DNA from: Synechocystis sp. PCC 6714
GTDB lineage: Bacteria; Cyanobacteriota; Cyanobacteriia; Cyanobacteriales; Microcystaceae
Reading direction: 5' to 3'
Assembly: GCF_000478825.2 (NCBI RefSeq)
Contig: NZ_CP007542.1
Location: 930,001 to 994,000 of the forward strand
DNA: 64,000 nt
In this document: positions 1 to 8,557 of the stretch, piece by piece
How the letters are laid out: each line of letters opens with the position of its first letter
How positions within the stretch are numbered: the stretch's first letter is position 1
Program-made: the position numbers and the translations under genes
The notes under the pieces: model-generated
Told to the model about the DNA's origin: nothing
Databases searched by the model: none
The model's input: the letters and a program-made list of their open reading frames with translations, nothing else

Positions 1-227
1 AAGTAGAAAGTCCCCATCTTCTAAAATCTGTAATCACTGTCTGAGTATTGTCAATAGCTTGCCACTAGCTATCGCCATTGGGAATGGCTGGGAATGGCAA
101 AGATGGCATACTCACCATGATTGGGTACCAATGCTGTAGTCAGGATTATGGGCCAGAAACCTAGGAAAAGATCCCTTAGTTATAATGTGGGGGCCTTTGC
201 CTCAACCGTTCATTGCTCAGGTTTTCC

Positions 228-743
228 ATGCAAAATCTCGGTTTACAGTACCCCCTATTTGGCCCAGAAATTCAGTGCCCCCATTGTCGGCAAACCATTC
301 CCGCTTTGACCTTGACGGACACCTACCTCTGTAATCGCCATGGAGCCTTTGAAGTTAATCCCGACACAGAAGATTTAGTTCATTTACAATCTGGTCGCCA
401 CTGGCGCTTGTGGCAGGGGGAATGGTATCGCCAGCACACCCATCCCGATGGTATTCGCTTTGAAATCCACGAAGCCTTGGACCGGCTTTATACCGAAGGT
501 TACCGGGCCACTAAGGTAATCATCGCCCACCGCTACTACGATTTGGTGAGTGTTTATCTGCAACGGCAAGGCACCTGGCGCAATCCCGAAGATAAGGATA
601 ATCCCCTCCCCCGTCTTTACGGCTTACCGGTGGAATTCAGCCCCCCAGGCACAGCGGATGATTGTTGGCGGGTGATCAATTTTGATCTGGAAAAAGAAAA
701 GGGTATTCCCAAGCGCTATCCCTACTTCCGGTTGTTTGATTAG
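228..743 (+). CDS. TIGR02652 family conserved cyanobacterial protein
   Basis: The 171-residue product matches the cyanobacterial family TIGR02652, whose function is unknown. The N-terminal part carries CPHC, then a CNRH pair about 20 residues later, which looks like a small zinc-binding knuckle. The rest is rich in Tyr, Trp and His and predicts a soluble globular protein with no signal peptide or membrane segment. The reading frame is open upstream to a TTG at 213, but the ATG at 228 is preferred because it is the first ATG and has CAGG six bases or so upstream. It stands alone, with no close neighbour on its strand. Family assignment is by recall of the sequence pattern, function not inferred. 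Confidence 0.8.
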   Translation: MQNLGLQYPLFGPEIQCPHCRQTIPALTLTDTYLCNRHGAFEVNPDTEDLVHLQSGRHWRLWQGEWYRQHTHPDGIRFEIHEALDRLYTEGYRATKVIIAHRYYDLVSVYLQRQGTWRNPEDKDNPLPRLYGLPVEFSPPGTADDCWRVINFDLEKEKGIPKRYPYFRLFD

Positions 744-863
744 GATTTTCTTCCCCAGCGACAAAAGCGAGGAAGAATTTCAACAATGCCGGGCAAAGGG
801 ACTCGACGAACAAAAATTCCTGTGCTTAGGGATGGGAGTGTTGCAAGGGTTTCTAAATCCAAC

Positions 864-1289
864 TCAAATAGCAAACAAATCCAGCGGAAAATAGCCGTAG
901 GTTCCCGCCAAAGTATCTTCTTCGGTCTGGCAAGAAATTAATACTCCCCGATAATTCCCGTCATAACTGTCGAGATAAAAGCGCAGGGATTGGCTATTGC
1001 ATTTCAAATACACTGGCCCTTCAATGGCTTTACCCGGTTCCATGGCGATCTCGCAGAGATCCGCTTTGCGGTGCGCCTCTCCGTAACCCAACGCCCGTAG
1101 ATATTGCCCTAAAGCATTTTCTGCGCTGGCTTGGTCATCGGCACAAATACCAAAGTTTTCCGCTTCACTCTGGCCGCAAATCCAGACAATGGCTTGACGT
1201 AAATTTTCCCTTTCCTCCTCATTTTGGGGAATCCGGATTTCTAAACGACTGTAATCCTTTAACAACGCCAACTGAGGGGAAGCATCCAT
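864..1289 (-). CDS. DUF1824 family protein
   Basis: A soluble protein of 141 residues from the chosen ATG, resembling the cyanobacterial DUF1824 family (function unknown). Visible features are a helical N-terminus with an LLKDYS segment, a central ALGYG motif, and a C-terminal beta-rich half with the DSYDGNYRGVLISCQ stretch. The frame stays open upstream to a GTG at 1409, which would add 40 residues of low-complexity sequence; neither start has a convincing Shine-Dalgarno, so the shorter start is a judgement. It is transcribed divergently from the pyruvate kinase gene, about 180 bases away. Confidence 0.7.
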   Translation of the reverse strand: MDASPQLALLKDYSRLEIRIPQNEEERENLRQAIVWICGQSEAENFGICADDQASAENALGQYLRALGYGEAHRKADLCEIAMEPGKAIEGPVYLKCNSQSLRFYLDSYDGNYRGVLISCQTEEDTLAGTYGYFPLDLFAI

Positions 1290-1467
1290 AGCAAAACTAC
1301 CAAACTGTTCAGAAAAATTGCCCACAGCCCAGGTTACCACCGTTGGTCCTCTAAGCTGATGCAACTGAAACGGCGATCGTGGCGGATAATGGGAATATTT
1401 CGCTAACACCGCTTAAAAGCAGACGGCCTTAACTATTATATTTAACTGCCCCTAATTTCAGCCCATT

Positions 1468-3243
1468 ATGCAAACGTCTCCCCTTCCCCGTCGTACCAAA
1501 ATCGTCGCTACCATTGGCCCTGCGACCCAAAGCAAGGAAGTGCTGAGACAACTGATCCAAGCCGGTGCCACCACTTTCCGTCTCAACTTTTCCCACGGAG
1601 ACCATGCTTACCACCAACAAAGTATCCGTTTGATTCGCCAGATTGCCTTTGAACTGAACCAACCAGTGGGGATTCTCCAGGATTTACAGGGGCCGAAAAT
1701 TCGGGTGGGCAAATTTCTTAATGATGCCGGCTCTGTGCAACTAAAAAATGGCGACCCCTATACTCTCACTAGTCGTCCGGTGGAATGTACGGAAACCATT
1801 AGTTCCATTAGCTATGAATATTTAGCCGATGAGGTACCCGCTGGGGCAAGGATTTTGCTCGACGACGGCAAACTGGAAATGTTGGTGGAGGAAGTGGACA
1901 CCGTGGCCAGGGATCTCCATTGTCGGGTGATTGTGGGGGGAACCCTTTCTAGTAATAAGGGGGTTAACTTTCCGGGGGTCTGCCTTTCGGTTAAGGCCAT
2001 GACCGATAAAGATAAGGAAGATTTGATGTTCGGGTTAGACCAAGGGGTAGACTGGGTAGCCCTGAGTTTTGTCCGTAATCCCCAGGACATTGATGAGATT
2101 AAGGGCTTAATTGCGTCGGCGGGGAAATCCGTGCCGGTAATCGCCAAAATTGAGAAGCACGAAGCGATTAAGGATATGCAGGCGGTGCTGGAAAAATGTG
2201 ATGGGGTAATGGTGGCCCGGGGGGACCTGGGGGTAGAACTGCCAGCGGAAGATGTGCCCATTTTGCAAAAAAAACTCATTGCCACCGCTAACCGGTTGGG
2301 CATTCCCGTTATTACTGCCACCCAAATGCTGGACAGTATGGTCAACAGCCCCCGACCCACCCGGGCGGAAGTATCCGACGTGGCCAATGCCATCCTCGAT
2401 GGTACCGACGCGGTGATGCTCTCCAACGAAACGGCGATCGGTAAATTTCCTGTGGAAGCAGTGGCTATTATGGCCAAAATTGCGGAGCGCATCGAACAAG
2501 AAGATATCAATCCTTCCCAAGCGGAGGCCAGTCGCACCTCTATCCCCAATGCCATTTCCAGTGCTGTTAGCCAGATTGCCGAAACCCTCAATGCGGCGGC
2601 CATTATGTCTTTGACCAAAACCGGATCCACCGCCCGCCATGTGTCAAAATTCCGTCCCAAAACCCCGATTCTGGCGGTCACCCCCCATGTGGATGTGTCC
2701 CGTCAGCTGCAGTTGGTGTGGGGAGTGAAACCTCTGTTGGTGCTAGATTTACCCTCCACCAGTCAAACATTCCAGGCCGCCATTAACGTGGCCCAGGAAA
2801 ACCATTTTCTCCGGGATGGAGATTTGGTGGTCATGACTGCTGGGACGCTACAGGGGGTAGCCGGTTCTACGGATTTAATCAAAGTGGAAGTGGTCAAAGC
2901 CATTCTGGGTCGAGGGGTAGGCATTGGCCAGGGAGCAGTTAGTGGCCGGGCCAGGGTAGCCAGTCATCCCCAGGCGATCGCCCAATTTACCCAGGGAGAA
3001 ATTTTAGTGGTGCCTTCCACCAATGCCGATTGTGTGGAAATGATGCGACGGGCGGCGGGCATTATCACCGAAGAAGAAAGTTTGACCAGCCATGCCGCTA
3101 TTATCGGTCTGCGATTGGGGGTGCCGGTCATCGTCGGCTTTAAAGGGGCAACCCAAAAAATCCGGGATGGAGCCATTGTTACCATTGATGCCCAAAAAGG
3201 GCTGATTTACTCCGGTGCATTGCCCCCGGTATCTAAAGCTTGA
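1468..3243 (+). CDS. pyk: Pyruvate kinase with C-terminal PEP-utilising domain
   Basis: Converts phosphoenolpyruvate and ADP to pyruvate and ATP, the last step of glycolysis, in the cytosol. The N-terminal KIVATIGPAT, the active-site VIAKIEKHEAI lysine region, MVARGDLGVELP and ATQMLDSM are all present. After the usual alpha/beta C domain there is an extra domain of about 90 residues ending in TSHAAIIGLRLGVPVIVG, with His542 in the position of the phosphohistidine of PEP-utilising enzymes. This 591-residue architecture is the long form seen in Bacilli and many cyanobacteria and corresponds to Pyk1 of PCC 6803 (591 residues, recalled). The stop codon TGA lies at the edge of an IS200/IS605-like hairpin (see 3241-3480). 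Confidence 0.97.
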   Translation: MQTSPLPRRTKIVATIGPATQSKEVLRQLIQAGATTFRLNFSHGDHAYHQQSIRLIRQIAFELNQPVGILQDLQGPKIRVGKFLNDAGSVQLKNGDPYTLTSRPVECTETISSISYEYLADEVPAGARILLDDGKLEMLVEEVDTVARDLHCRVIVGGTLSSNKGVNFPGVCLSVKAMTDKDKEDLMFGLDQGVDWVALSFVRNPQDIDEIKGLIASAGKSVPVIAKIEKHEAIKDMQAVLEKCDGVMVARGDLGVELPAEDVPILQKKLIATANRLGIPVITATQMLDSMVNSPRPTRAEVSDVANAILDGTDAVMLSNETAIGKFPVEAVAIMAKIAERIEQEDINPSQAEASRTSIPNAISSAVSQIAETLNAAAIMSLTKTGSTARHVSKFRPKTPILAVTPHVDVSRQLQLVWGVKPLLVLDLPSTSQTFQAAINVAQENHFLRDGDLVVMTAGTLQGVAGSTDLIKVEVVKAILGRGVGIGQGAVSGRARVASHPQAIAQFTQGEILVVPSTNADCVEMMRRAAGIITEEESLTSHAAIIGLRLGVPVIVGFKGATQKIRDGAIVTIDAQKGLIYSGALPPVSKA

Positions 3244-3480
3244 CATCCTCTAATCGGCTAAGGCCGGGGGATTCATAGACCTCGTAATCCAGGCTTTCTG
3301 CTTCACAACCAGTTGACTACACCCTGTTGCCAAAGCAGCCGTCACCACCACTCCAGAGACATTTTTCACTCCCTGCTGCCCATGGCATGGGTACAAATTA
3401 CTCAAGCGGTGGCAAGGGTCCCAGATTTAAAGGGACCAGATTCGGGATAATGGCGCATTCTTACAATCAAATTAGTAACA
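3241..3480 (-). mobile_element. IS200/IS605-like right-end remnant with tnpB-tail-like frame
   Basis: Bases 3241-3275 form an imperfect palindrome (GACATCCTC near one arm, GGGGGATTC near the other, TAAG at the tip) of the kind found at the right ends of IS200/IS605 elements. Read on the minus strand, a frame runs from about 3440 into the hairpin and encodes a tail including VVKQKAWITRSMNPPALAD, which resembles the C-terminal ends of some cyanobacterial TnpB proteins; an in-frame stop closes it upstream. No transposase core is left. The match is from memory of typical ends, so this is an inference. The hairpin could also act as a terminator for the pyruvate kinase gene. Confidence 0.45.
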
Positions 3481-3493
3481 CTCACATCTAATT

Positions 3494-3588
3494 TATAGTC
3501 GTTTCTAGTAAGACTGAGGCAGTCAAATTCACCGAAAAGCTTGTCAATAAAGACTTAAGCAGTCTCAAAATTATTTGAAATGACTATA
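3494..3588. mobile_element. 95-bp MITE-like element, subfamily A copy 1
   Basis: Exactly 95 bases with imperfect terminal inverted repeats: TATAGTCGTTTCTAGTAA at the left and, reading inward from the right, TATAGTCATTTCAAATAA. The interior is nearly identical to the copies at 9065-9159 and 54849-54943. No coding capacity. The ends begin and finish with TA, as expected for a non-autonomous element moved by a TA-targeting Tc1/mariner (IS630-type) transposase; PCC 6803 has such an element, ISY100, but I cannot compare the ends here. Confidence 0.85.
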
Positions 3589-3608
3589 ATTTGTGGTCCG
3601 ATTCCCTG

Positions 3609-4892
3609 TTAAGTGACCAATTTGGAACGGTGAAGACTGGAAAGATCCACTCGGCCAAAATGAATACTAAAGGCAATCTGCATATTTTCCAGGGTTCTCA
3701 CCAACCAAGGCACCCCCTCCCGGGCCACCGATTCATAATGATTGAACAAAATTGAAAAGCGTTTTTCCAAGTAGGGTTTGACTTTAGAGCAGAACAACAC
3801 AATTTTTAGTAATACTCCAACAGTCCTCTTAACGCCAATATTGGAAATTAAATCAATAAATACATAATGGTCAGGATTTTTACTACCTTCCACTACCAAA
3901 AAGTTGAGTAGCTGACTAGACGTCCGCATCATCAAAAATTCTGTAGGTTTCTGTTGATTACATTCCGGGTAAGCATTTTGGAACAGGTCAAACAATTTTT
4001 TATTAAAACTTCCATGCCTATATTTATCTTGGAGAGAACCGCGGATATATTCATAAAGCTCGTCCTTAAAAGCACCGAAAGATTGGGTATAGGCCACATG
4101 GTTACGGAAACTTTTAGAAAGGGATTGATAGCTCTGTCCGTTTTCCACCGAACCTACAAAATGTTTAAGGGAACTGTTGAGATCCCGGTCGCTCAAGAGG
4201 GTAGGATTTTTGACCGGTGTGATCAACTCTTGATCTGGCAAAATTAAACTGGACTTATTGACCCTGGCCAGACGCACCCGGTAAGTGACATATTGGGAAA
4301 GGTTGATTTCAAACTTACGCTCATTTTGAGCTTTGATGCGGTGGACTGTTTGACGGTGTTCCCGGCTGCTGTCGTCTCCCATTAAGCAATAGTCATATAG
4401 GTAGGGATAACGATGGATTAGGGTACCAACAGAGGTAGATTTGGTTTCAAATTTGGCAGCAATGACGGTGCCTAGTCTTTTCAGTCGGACAAATTGCTCA
4501 CTGAGGGTAAAATTTTTAATCAGTTGACGAATATTACCTCTGGCATTACCGTTAGCACTAATGTTGGCCACCCCGTTTTCCAACATTTTTACCAGCTGAG
4601 GAATGGTGCGTTGGGTCTGGGGAGAAAGTTGCCAATAGTTGATGAGAATGTAGCAACAACGGTTGAAGAAATAGTTGAAATCTTCCTGGTTGTACTTAAC
4701 TTTAATTACTTTTTCTAAATGGACGGAAACCTGTCCGCCGGAACTACCCTGGCCAGCTAAAAAGATTTCCCCTATTATTTCTAGAACCCTTTCCCCTTCT
4801 GCGGCTTGGACTAGGTCCAGCAGATAATCGTAAACTGCCTGCTCATCATTGACTTTCTGGGGGGGGTTAGGCTGGAGGTAGTTATGGTTCAC
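3609..4892 (-). CDS. Conserved cyanobacterial protein of unknown function
   Basis: A 427-residue, predominantly helical, soluble protein that I do not recognise as a named family beyond being a typical cyanobacterial conserved protein. It has no signal peptide, no membrane segment and no obvious nucleotide-binding motif. Aromatic- and basic-rich stretches such as FNYFFNRCCYILINYWQL and YRVRLARVNKSSL suggest an all-helical fold, possibly a scaffold or nucleic-acid contact, but that is speculation. It is divergent from murF, and the 341 bases between them contain a CRP-type palindrome that could in principle act on either gene. Codon use and base composition resemble its neighbours. Confidence 0.75.
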   Translation of the reverse strand: MNHNYLQPNPPQKVNDEQAVYDYLLDLVQAAEGERVLEIIGEIFLAGQGSSGGQVSVHLEKVIKVKYNQEDFNYFFNRCCYILINYWQLSPQTQRTIPQLVKMLENGVANISANGNARGNIRQLIKNFTLSEQFVRLKRLGTVIAAKFETKSTSVGTLIHRYPYLYDYCLMGDDSSREHRQTVHRIKAQNERKFEINLSQYVTYRVRLARVNKSSLILPDQELITPVKNPTLLSDRDLNSSLKHFVGSVENGQSYQSLSKSFRNHVAYTQSFGAFKDELYEYIRGSLQDKYRHGSFNKKLFDLFQNAYPECNQQKPTEFLMMRTSSQLLNFLVVEGSKNPDHYVFIDLISNIGVKRTVGVLLKIVLFCSKVKPYLEKRFSILFNHYESVAREGVPWLVRTLENMQIAFSIHFGRVDLSSLHRSKLVT

Positions 4893-5233
4893 AGTGGCAA
4901 CCCTCCTGGGTGGAAAGGGAGCAGATTAGGGTGGTGGGAGAATGATAATGAAAATGGAAGTAGGCAATAAGCTCAACGATAGTCCGGAGACGGGTCAGGC
5001 GCCACTGGGAATGGTAATATACACCCTGATCACACTGTAGTAAATCAAGATCTAAACTACTAATCCTTGTTGATTGCTAACTCTTTTTGATCCATTTCTC
5101 TTCTAATGTAAGTGATGGGGGCACCAATGGGAAGTGATCTAGATCACAGATAAAAAATGCCAATGATTTTGAGCTTCAAAATGGATTTTAGCTTGCTTTT
5201 TCTTAACTATACTTTTTAATCTTAACTCCTCCT
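4893..5233. other. Divergent intergenic region upstream of murF
   Basis: This 341-base gap separates the minus-strand 427-residue protein from murF. The half next to murF is AT-rich and holds the CRP-type palindrome at 5133-5148. I see no small open frame with a plausible start, no tRNA and no inverted-repeat element here. Confidence 0.6.
5133..5148. promoter_or_regulatory. Probable SyCRP1 (cAMP receptor protein) binding site
   Basis: AGTGATCTAGATCACA matches the CRP consensus TGTGA-N6-TCACA at every half-site base but the first, with a symmetrical TCTAGA centre. SyCRP1 of Synechocystis recognises essentially the E. coli CRP sequence, and murF is among the SyCRP1 targets I remember. The site is 85 bases upstream of the murF start codon, a distance that suits activation. 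The match is seen directly; the regulator and effect are inference from the family. Confidence 0.75.
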
Positions 5234-6598
5234 ATGAGTCCTAAACTTTCCTTATTTGACATCCGTACATTCCTAGAAAATTGTTTGTTGTCTGTTTCTG
5301 ACTTTTCCGAGGATATACGGATAAATAATATTTGCACAGATACAAGGGCTTTGGTGCCGGGGGATGTGTTTCTGGCCCTGCGGGGGGAAAGTTTTGACGG
5401 CCATAGTTTTATTCCCGAGGCAGTGGCGGCGGGGGCGATCGCCGTGGTGACGGATCGACCGGTGCGGGAAGTGGGGGAGACGGTGGCCCAATTTTTGGTT
5501 GAAGATACTCTGGTGGCTTATCAAAGGATAGCGGCGGGATGGCGACAAAGATTTACTATCCCGATTATTGGGGTGACTGGTTCCGTGGGCAAAACCACCA
5601 CCAAAGAGTTGATTGCAGCGGTGTTATCCCAGTTTGGCAGAGTGCATAAAACCCAAGCTAATTACAATAATGAAATTGGCGTACCCAAAACTTTATTGGA
5701 GCTCTCCCCAGACCATGATTTTGCCATTGTGGAGATGGCCATGCGGGGAAGGGGACAAATTGCCCTGTTGGCGGACATTGCCCAGCCCACCATTGGTCTA
5801 ATTACCAACGTTGGTACGGCTCATATTGGTCTTTTGGGATCGGAGTTGGCGATCGCCGAAGCTAAATGTGAGTTGCTGGCCCATCAACCGGCCGAAAGTA
5901 CGGCTATTCTCAACCACGATAATCCTTTGTTGATGGAAACTGCCCCACGGTTTTGGCAGGGAAGAACCATTACCTACGGTCTCCAGGGAGGAGATGTACA
6001 GGGAACAATGGATGACCAAAATTTAATCCTCGACGGGGTCACTTTACCTCTCCCCCTAGCGGGTATTCACAATGCCTCCAATTACCTGGCGGCGATCGCC
6101 GTAGCCCAATGTTTAGATTTGGATTGGCAAAGGTTGCAATCAGGACTGACGGTGGAATTGCCCAAGGGTCGGGCCCGTCGTTATTCCTGGGGCGAAGACG
6201 TGGTGCTATTGGATGAAACCTACAACGCAGGACTGGAATCCATGTTGGCAGCGTTAGATCTACTGGCAGCCACTCCAGGGCAAAGGCACATAGCCGTGTT
6301 GGGAGCCATGAAGGAATTGGGAGATTACGGCCCGCAGTTCCATCAACGGGTAGGGGAAAAGATAAAAGCCCTAGGTTTAGATGGTCTATTTCTTTTGGCC
6401 AATGATCCCAACACCACTGCCATTGCCAAAGGGGCCAGCAGCATTCCCACCCAGTCCTTCAGTGATGGCCCTAGTTTGGTGGCTGCCCTGAAAACCACTC
6501 TTCAACCGGGCGATCGCCTCTTGTTCAAAGCATCCAATTCCGTCGGGTTAGGGACGGTAGTCAGTCGGTTATTGGAGGAAAATCCGACTTCTGTTTAG
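5234..6598 (+). CDS. murF: UDP-MurNAc-tripeptide--D-Ala-D-Ala ligase MurF
   Basis: Adds D-alanyl-D-alanine to the UDP-MurNAc tripeptide in the cytosolic arm of peptidoglycan synthesis, using ATP. The Mur-ligase layout is clear: an N-terminal domain with ICTDTRALVPGDVFLALRG, the P-loop GSVGKTTT at residues 116-123, the central YNNEIGVPKTLLEL segment that contacts the peptide, and the C-terminal domain with LLDETYNAGLESM and VLGAMKELG. The length of 454 residues is normal for the family. The ATG at 5234 is the only reasonable start. The upstream CRP-type site suggests control by cAMP. Confidence 0.97.
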   Translation: MSPKLSLFDIRTFLENCLLSVSDFSEDIRINNICTDTRALVPGDVFLALRGESFDGHSFIPEAVAAGAIAVVTDRPVREVGETVAQFLVEDTLVAYQRIAAGWRQRFTIPIIGVTGSVGKTTTKELIAAVLSQFGRVHKTQANYNNEIGVPKTLLELSPDHDFAIVEMAMRGRGQIALLADIAQPTIGLITNVGTAHIGLLGSELAIAEAKCELLAHQPAESTAILNHDNPLLMETAPRFWQGRTITYGLQGGDVQGTMDDQNLILDGVTLPLPLAGIHNASNYLAAIAVAQCLDLDWQRLQSGLTVELPKGRARRYSWGEDVVLLDETYNAGLESMLAALDLLAATPGQRHIAVLGAMKELGDYGPQFHQRVGEKIKALGLDGLFLLANDPNTTAIAKGASSIPTQSFSDGPSLVAALKTTLQPGDRLLFKASNSVGLGTVVSRLLEENPTSV

Positions 6599-6602
6599 CG
6601 AC

Positions 6603-6777
6603 AAAAGGGTGTAAAAAGTTCAAATAAATTACCTAGCACCGACTGTTGCTACAGTACAGCATCATGACTTTACGGAGATTCTTAGATGTAAATAACTTAT
6701 GTTTGCCTATTGGCTTTATTTCACCTCAACAATTTGAGGATATTTTCCATATCGCCTTACCGAAAAAAGGGTGTAAA
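6603..6777 (+). repeat. 13-bp direct repeat flanking a 149-bp segment
   Basis: AAAAGGGTGTAAA occurs at 6603-6615 and again at 6765-6777, immediately downstream of murF. The segment between has no recognisable gene: it holds a short open frame of 71 codons without a credible ribosome binding site. The second copy leads straight into the IS-like hairpin at 6785. The repeat may mark the boundary of an insertion or an ancestral duplication. Confidence 0.55.
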
Positions 6778-6784
6778 GCCCCCG

Positions 6785-7006
6785 AATTTATCCGTAGAGA
6801 TATAAGCCGAGTGAGCGTAACGAATAAATTGTTTTATCATTTCCTTTGCACGATAGGGTAATGAGATGGTGGTGAGAAAAGCCAAGCTGCTGAATGGGAT
6901 ACTAGGATAATATTCTGCCCTTGATGGTACTATTCTTACCGCACGGTTCATTATGGACAAACGCACTCCGTACTGGATGGATAATTAAAATTTATGGAAG
7001 CTTGCT
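6785..7006 (+). mobile_element. IS200/IS605-like left-end region (hairpin and spacer)
   Basis: Bases 6785-6795 (AATTTATCCGT) and 6820-6830 (ACGAATAAATT) form an 11-bp inverted repeat with one mismatch around a 24-base loop. Sub-terminal hairpins like this are the signals used by single-stranded-DNA (IS200/IS605) transposases. The hairpin sits upstream of a decayed tnpB in the right orientation. No tnpA remains that I can see. Confidence 0.4.
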
Positions 7007-7387
7007 TTGTGTGTCCACTCTAAAGACTTAGCTAAGAAATTTGAGTTTGCAAAAAAGCTTAACTCAACTGCTCGTCAAGCAAGTACACAAAGAGCTTGGG
7101 CTTCTATATCTAACTTCTACTCTCGTTGTCACAAAGGGGTAAATAAAAAGAGCTACCCACAATTCAAAAAACACTGTCGTTCTCTATAGTACAAATAATC
7201 CGACTGGAATTTGTTTAATGAGGGAATGCAATTGTTGGGCATTGAGTGGGAAAACAGTACGCAAAGACGTTGCGGAACTGCCTTGGAAGAGAGAAAGATT
7301 GGGGAGACTATAACCTCTACATTGGAATCAAAAGTGAACAGTGCAAGTGATGTCGCCGAGCCAGTGACAATAATGCCCAGGATTTAG
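7007..7387 (+). pseudogene. tnpB: Decayed tnpB (RNA-guided nuclease of IS200/IS605 type)
   Basis: The first 60 codons match the N-terminal helical region of TnpB, including KKLNSTARQASTQRAWASI, NFYSRCHKGV and YPQFKKHCRSL. The frame then meets TAG at 7187 and TAA at 7196. Reading through these, the next residues (Y-K-x-S-D-W-N-L) continue the usual TnpB pattern S-V-E-Y-K-x-S-G-W-K-L, so both stops are nonsense mutations in an originally continuous gene. After about 7215 the similarity fades. The RuvC catalytic residues and zinc ribbon are absent, so no active nuclease is made. The first codon listed is a TTG; the true ancestral start lies upstream. Confidence 0.8.
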
Positions 7388-7537
7388 TCATGAATAATAT
7401 TTCAAAACTATCTAATTCCATTGTCAACTTTTTCGAGTCAATGCTACACATTTAATTAAGTTCCCATACTCTATAAACAAGGTATGATCGGATGAATTGT
7501 ATTAAATGTATTGTCCACTGAGCAGAAAAGGAAGAAA

Positions 7538-8557
7538 CTAATCTTCCGGATAGGGGCGAGCCTTTAACCAGTTTAAGAATGCAAGCGACTTTTGAATCTG
7601 ATCCTTATCAGTTAGAACAAACTCTGTACAATTAATATACTTTCTTTGTTGAGAAGTACACATTGCTCCCTTGAAAGATACTTCTATCCATCGGGAACCA
7701 TTTAGATTTGCACCGGTTAAATTTGCGCCATTGAGGTTTGCCTGATACAGAACTGCATCTTTCATCTCGGCATCCGTCAAATTGGAATTTTCAAAATCTG
7801 TCTTTACTATCAAAGCTCCTGCGCGACTATCATCGCTTAATCCCATGGCTTCCAGAATATCATCGGCACTATTGTTTTGGGTTCCTTCACTAGCATTAGT
7901 TAGGATAACGTAGGGGCTAAGACGAGATAGGCGCAAATTAGCACCTTTAAAAATCGTTTCATCGAGCCGGGCTGAGCCCAGGTCGACAGCTTCAAGATTA
8001 GCATAACTAAAATCTGCCTTACTAAGTCTTGCTCTACCTAGGCTGGCTCCCATTAAGTTGATATGAACTGCTTTTGCTTCTAGAAAATCAGCGCTTTCCA
8101 GATCTGCACCACGGAACAGCGCATTACTGAGATTGGCACGCACAAATAGTGTCGATTCTGCATCAGAACCCTCCAAATCTGCATTCATGAGATCTGCTTC
8201 AGAAAAATCAGCACTCTCCATATCGACATCTCGGAGAAAAGCACCTACCAGCCGGGCACCGCGCAAATTGGCAGATTCCAGGTCTGTCCCAATCAATGTG
8301 GCATGACTGAGGTCAGCTCCCCGCAGATCTGAATCAGATAAAATAGTGCCAGTGAGTTGGGCTCTACGGAGATTGAATCCCTTTAGATTTGCTGACGAGA
8401 GGTTTAGCATTCTCAGATCAGCACCCTCACAATTCCGCTCCGCTTGTTGCAGGCATTCTGAACCCTTATTCTTTCCCCAGCTTAAAAAGGAATCTGATCG
8501 GCAACTGACAATTAGGGGAGATACAAGCGCTAGGACAACTAGGATATTGGCTTTCAT
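7538..8557 (-). CDS. Pentapeptide-repeat lipoprotein
   Basis: A 339-residue protein that begins with a lipoprotein signal peptide, the lipobox LIVSC placing the modified cysteine at residue 19. From about residue 45 to 205 and again near 255-295 it consists of tandem pentapeptides of the A(D/N)LxX type (for example LRGADLSHATLIGTDLESAN), which fold as a right-handed quadrilateral beta-helix. A cysteine-containing, non-repetitive tail follows. Synechocystis has many pentapeptide proteins, mostly in the thylakoid lumen or periplasm; their functions are largely unknown. The lipobox suggests anchoring to a membrane facing the periplasm or lumen. No operon partner; both flanks hold mobile-element debris. 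Confidence 0.88.
   Translation of the reverse strand: MKANILVVLALVSPLIVSCRSDSFLSWGKNKGSECLQQAERNCEGADLRMLNLSSANLKGFNLRRAQLTGTILSDSDLRGADLSHATLIGTDLESANLRGARLVGAFLRDVDMESADFSEADLMNADLEGSDAESTLFVRANLSNALFRGADLESADFLEAKAVHINLMGASLGRARLSKADFSYANLEAVDLGSARLDETIFKGANLRLSRLSPYVILTNASEGTQNNSADDILEAMGLSDDSRAGALIVKTDFENSNLTDAEMKDAVLYQANLNGANLTGANLNGSRWIEVSFKGAMCTSQQRKYINCTEFVLTDKDQIQKSLAFLNWLKARPYPED

Noticed and set aside
6646-6861. 71-codon plus-strand frame downstream of murF
   Set aside because: It spans the 13-bp repeat and the IS-like hairpin, has no ribosome binding site and no recognised relative.
6757-6966. 69-codon minus-strand frame opposite the IS-like hairpin
   Set aside because: It lies wholly within the mobile-element remnant and has no coding signal apart from being open.
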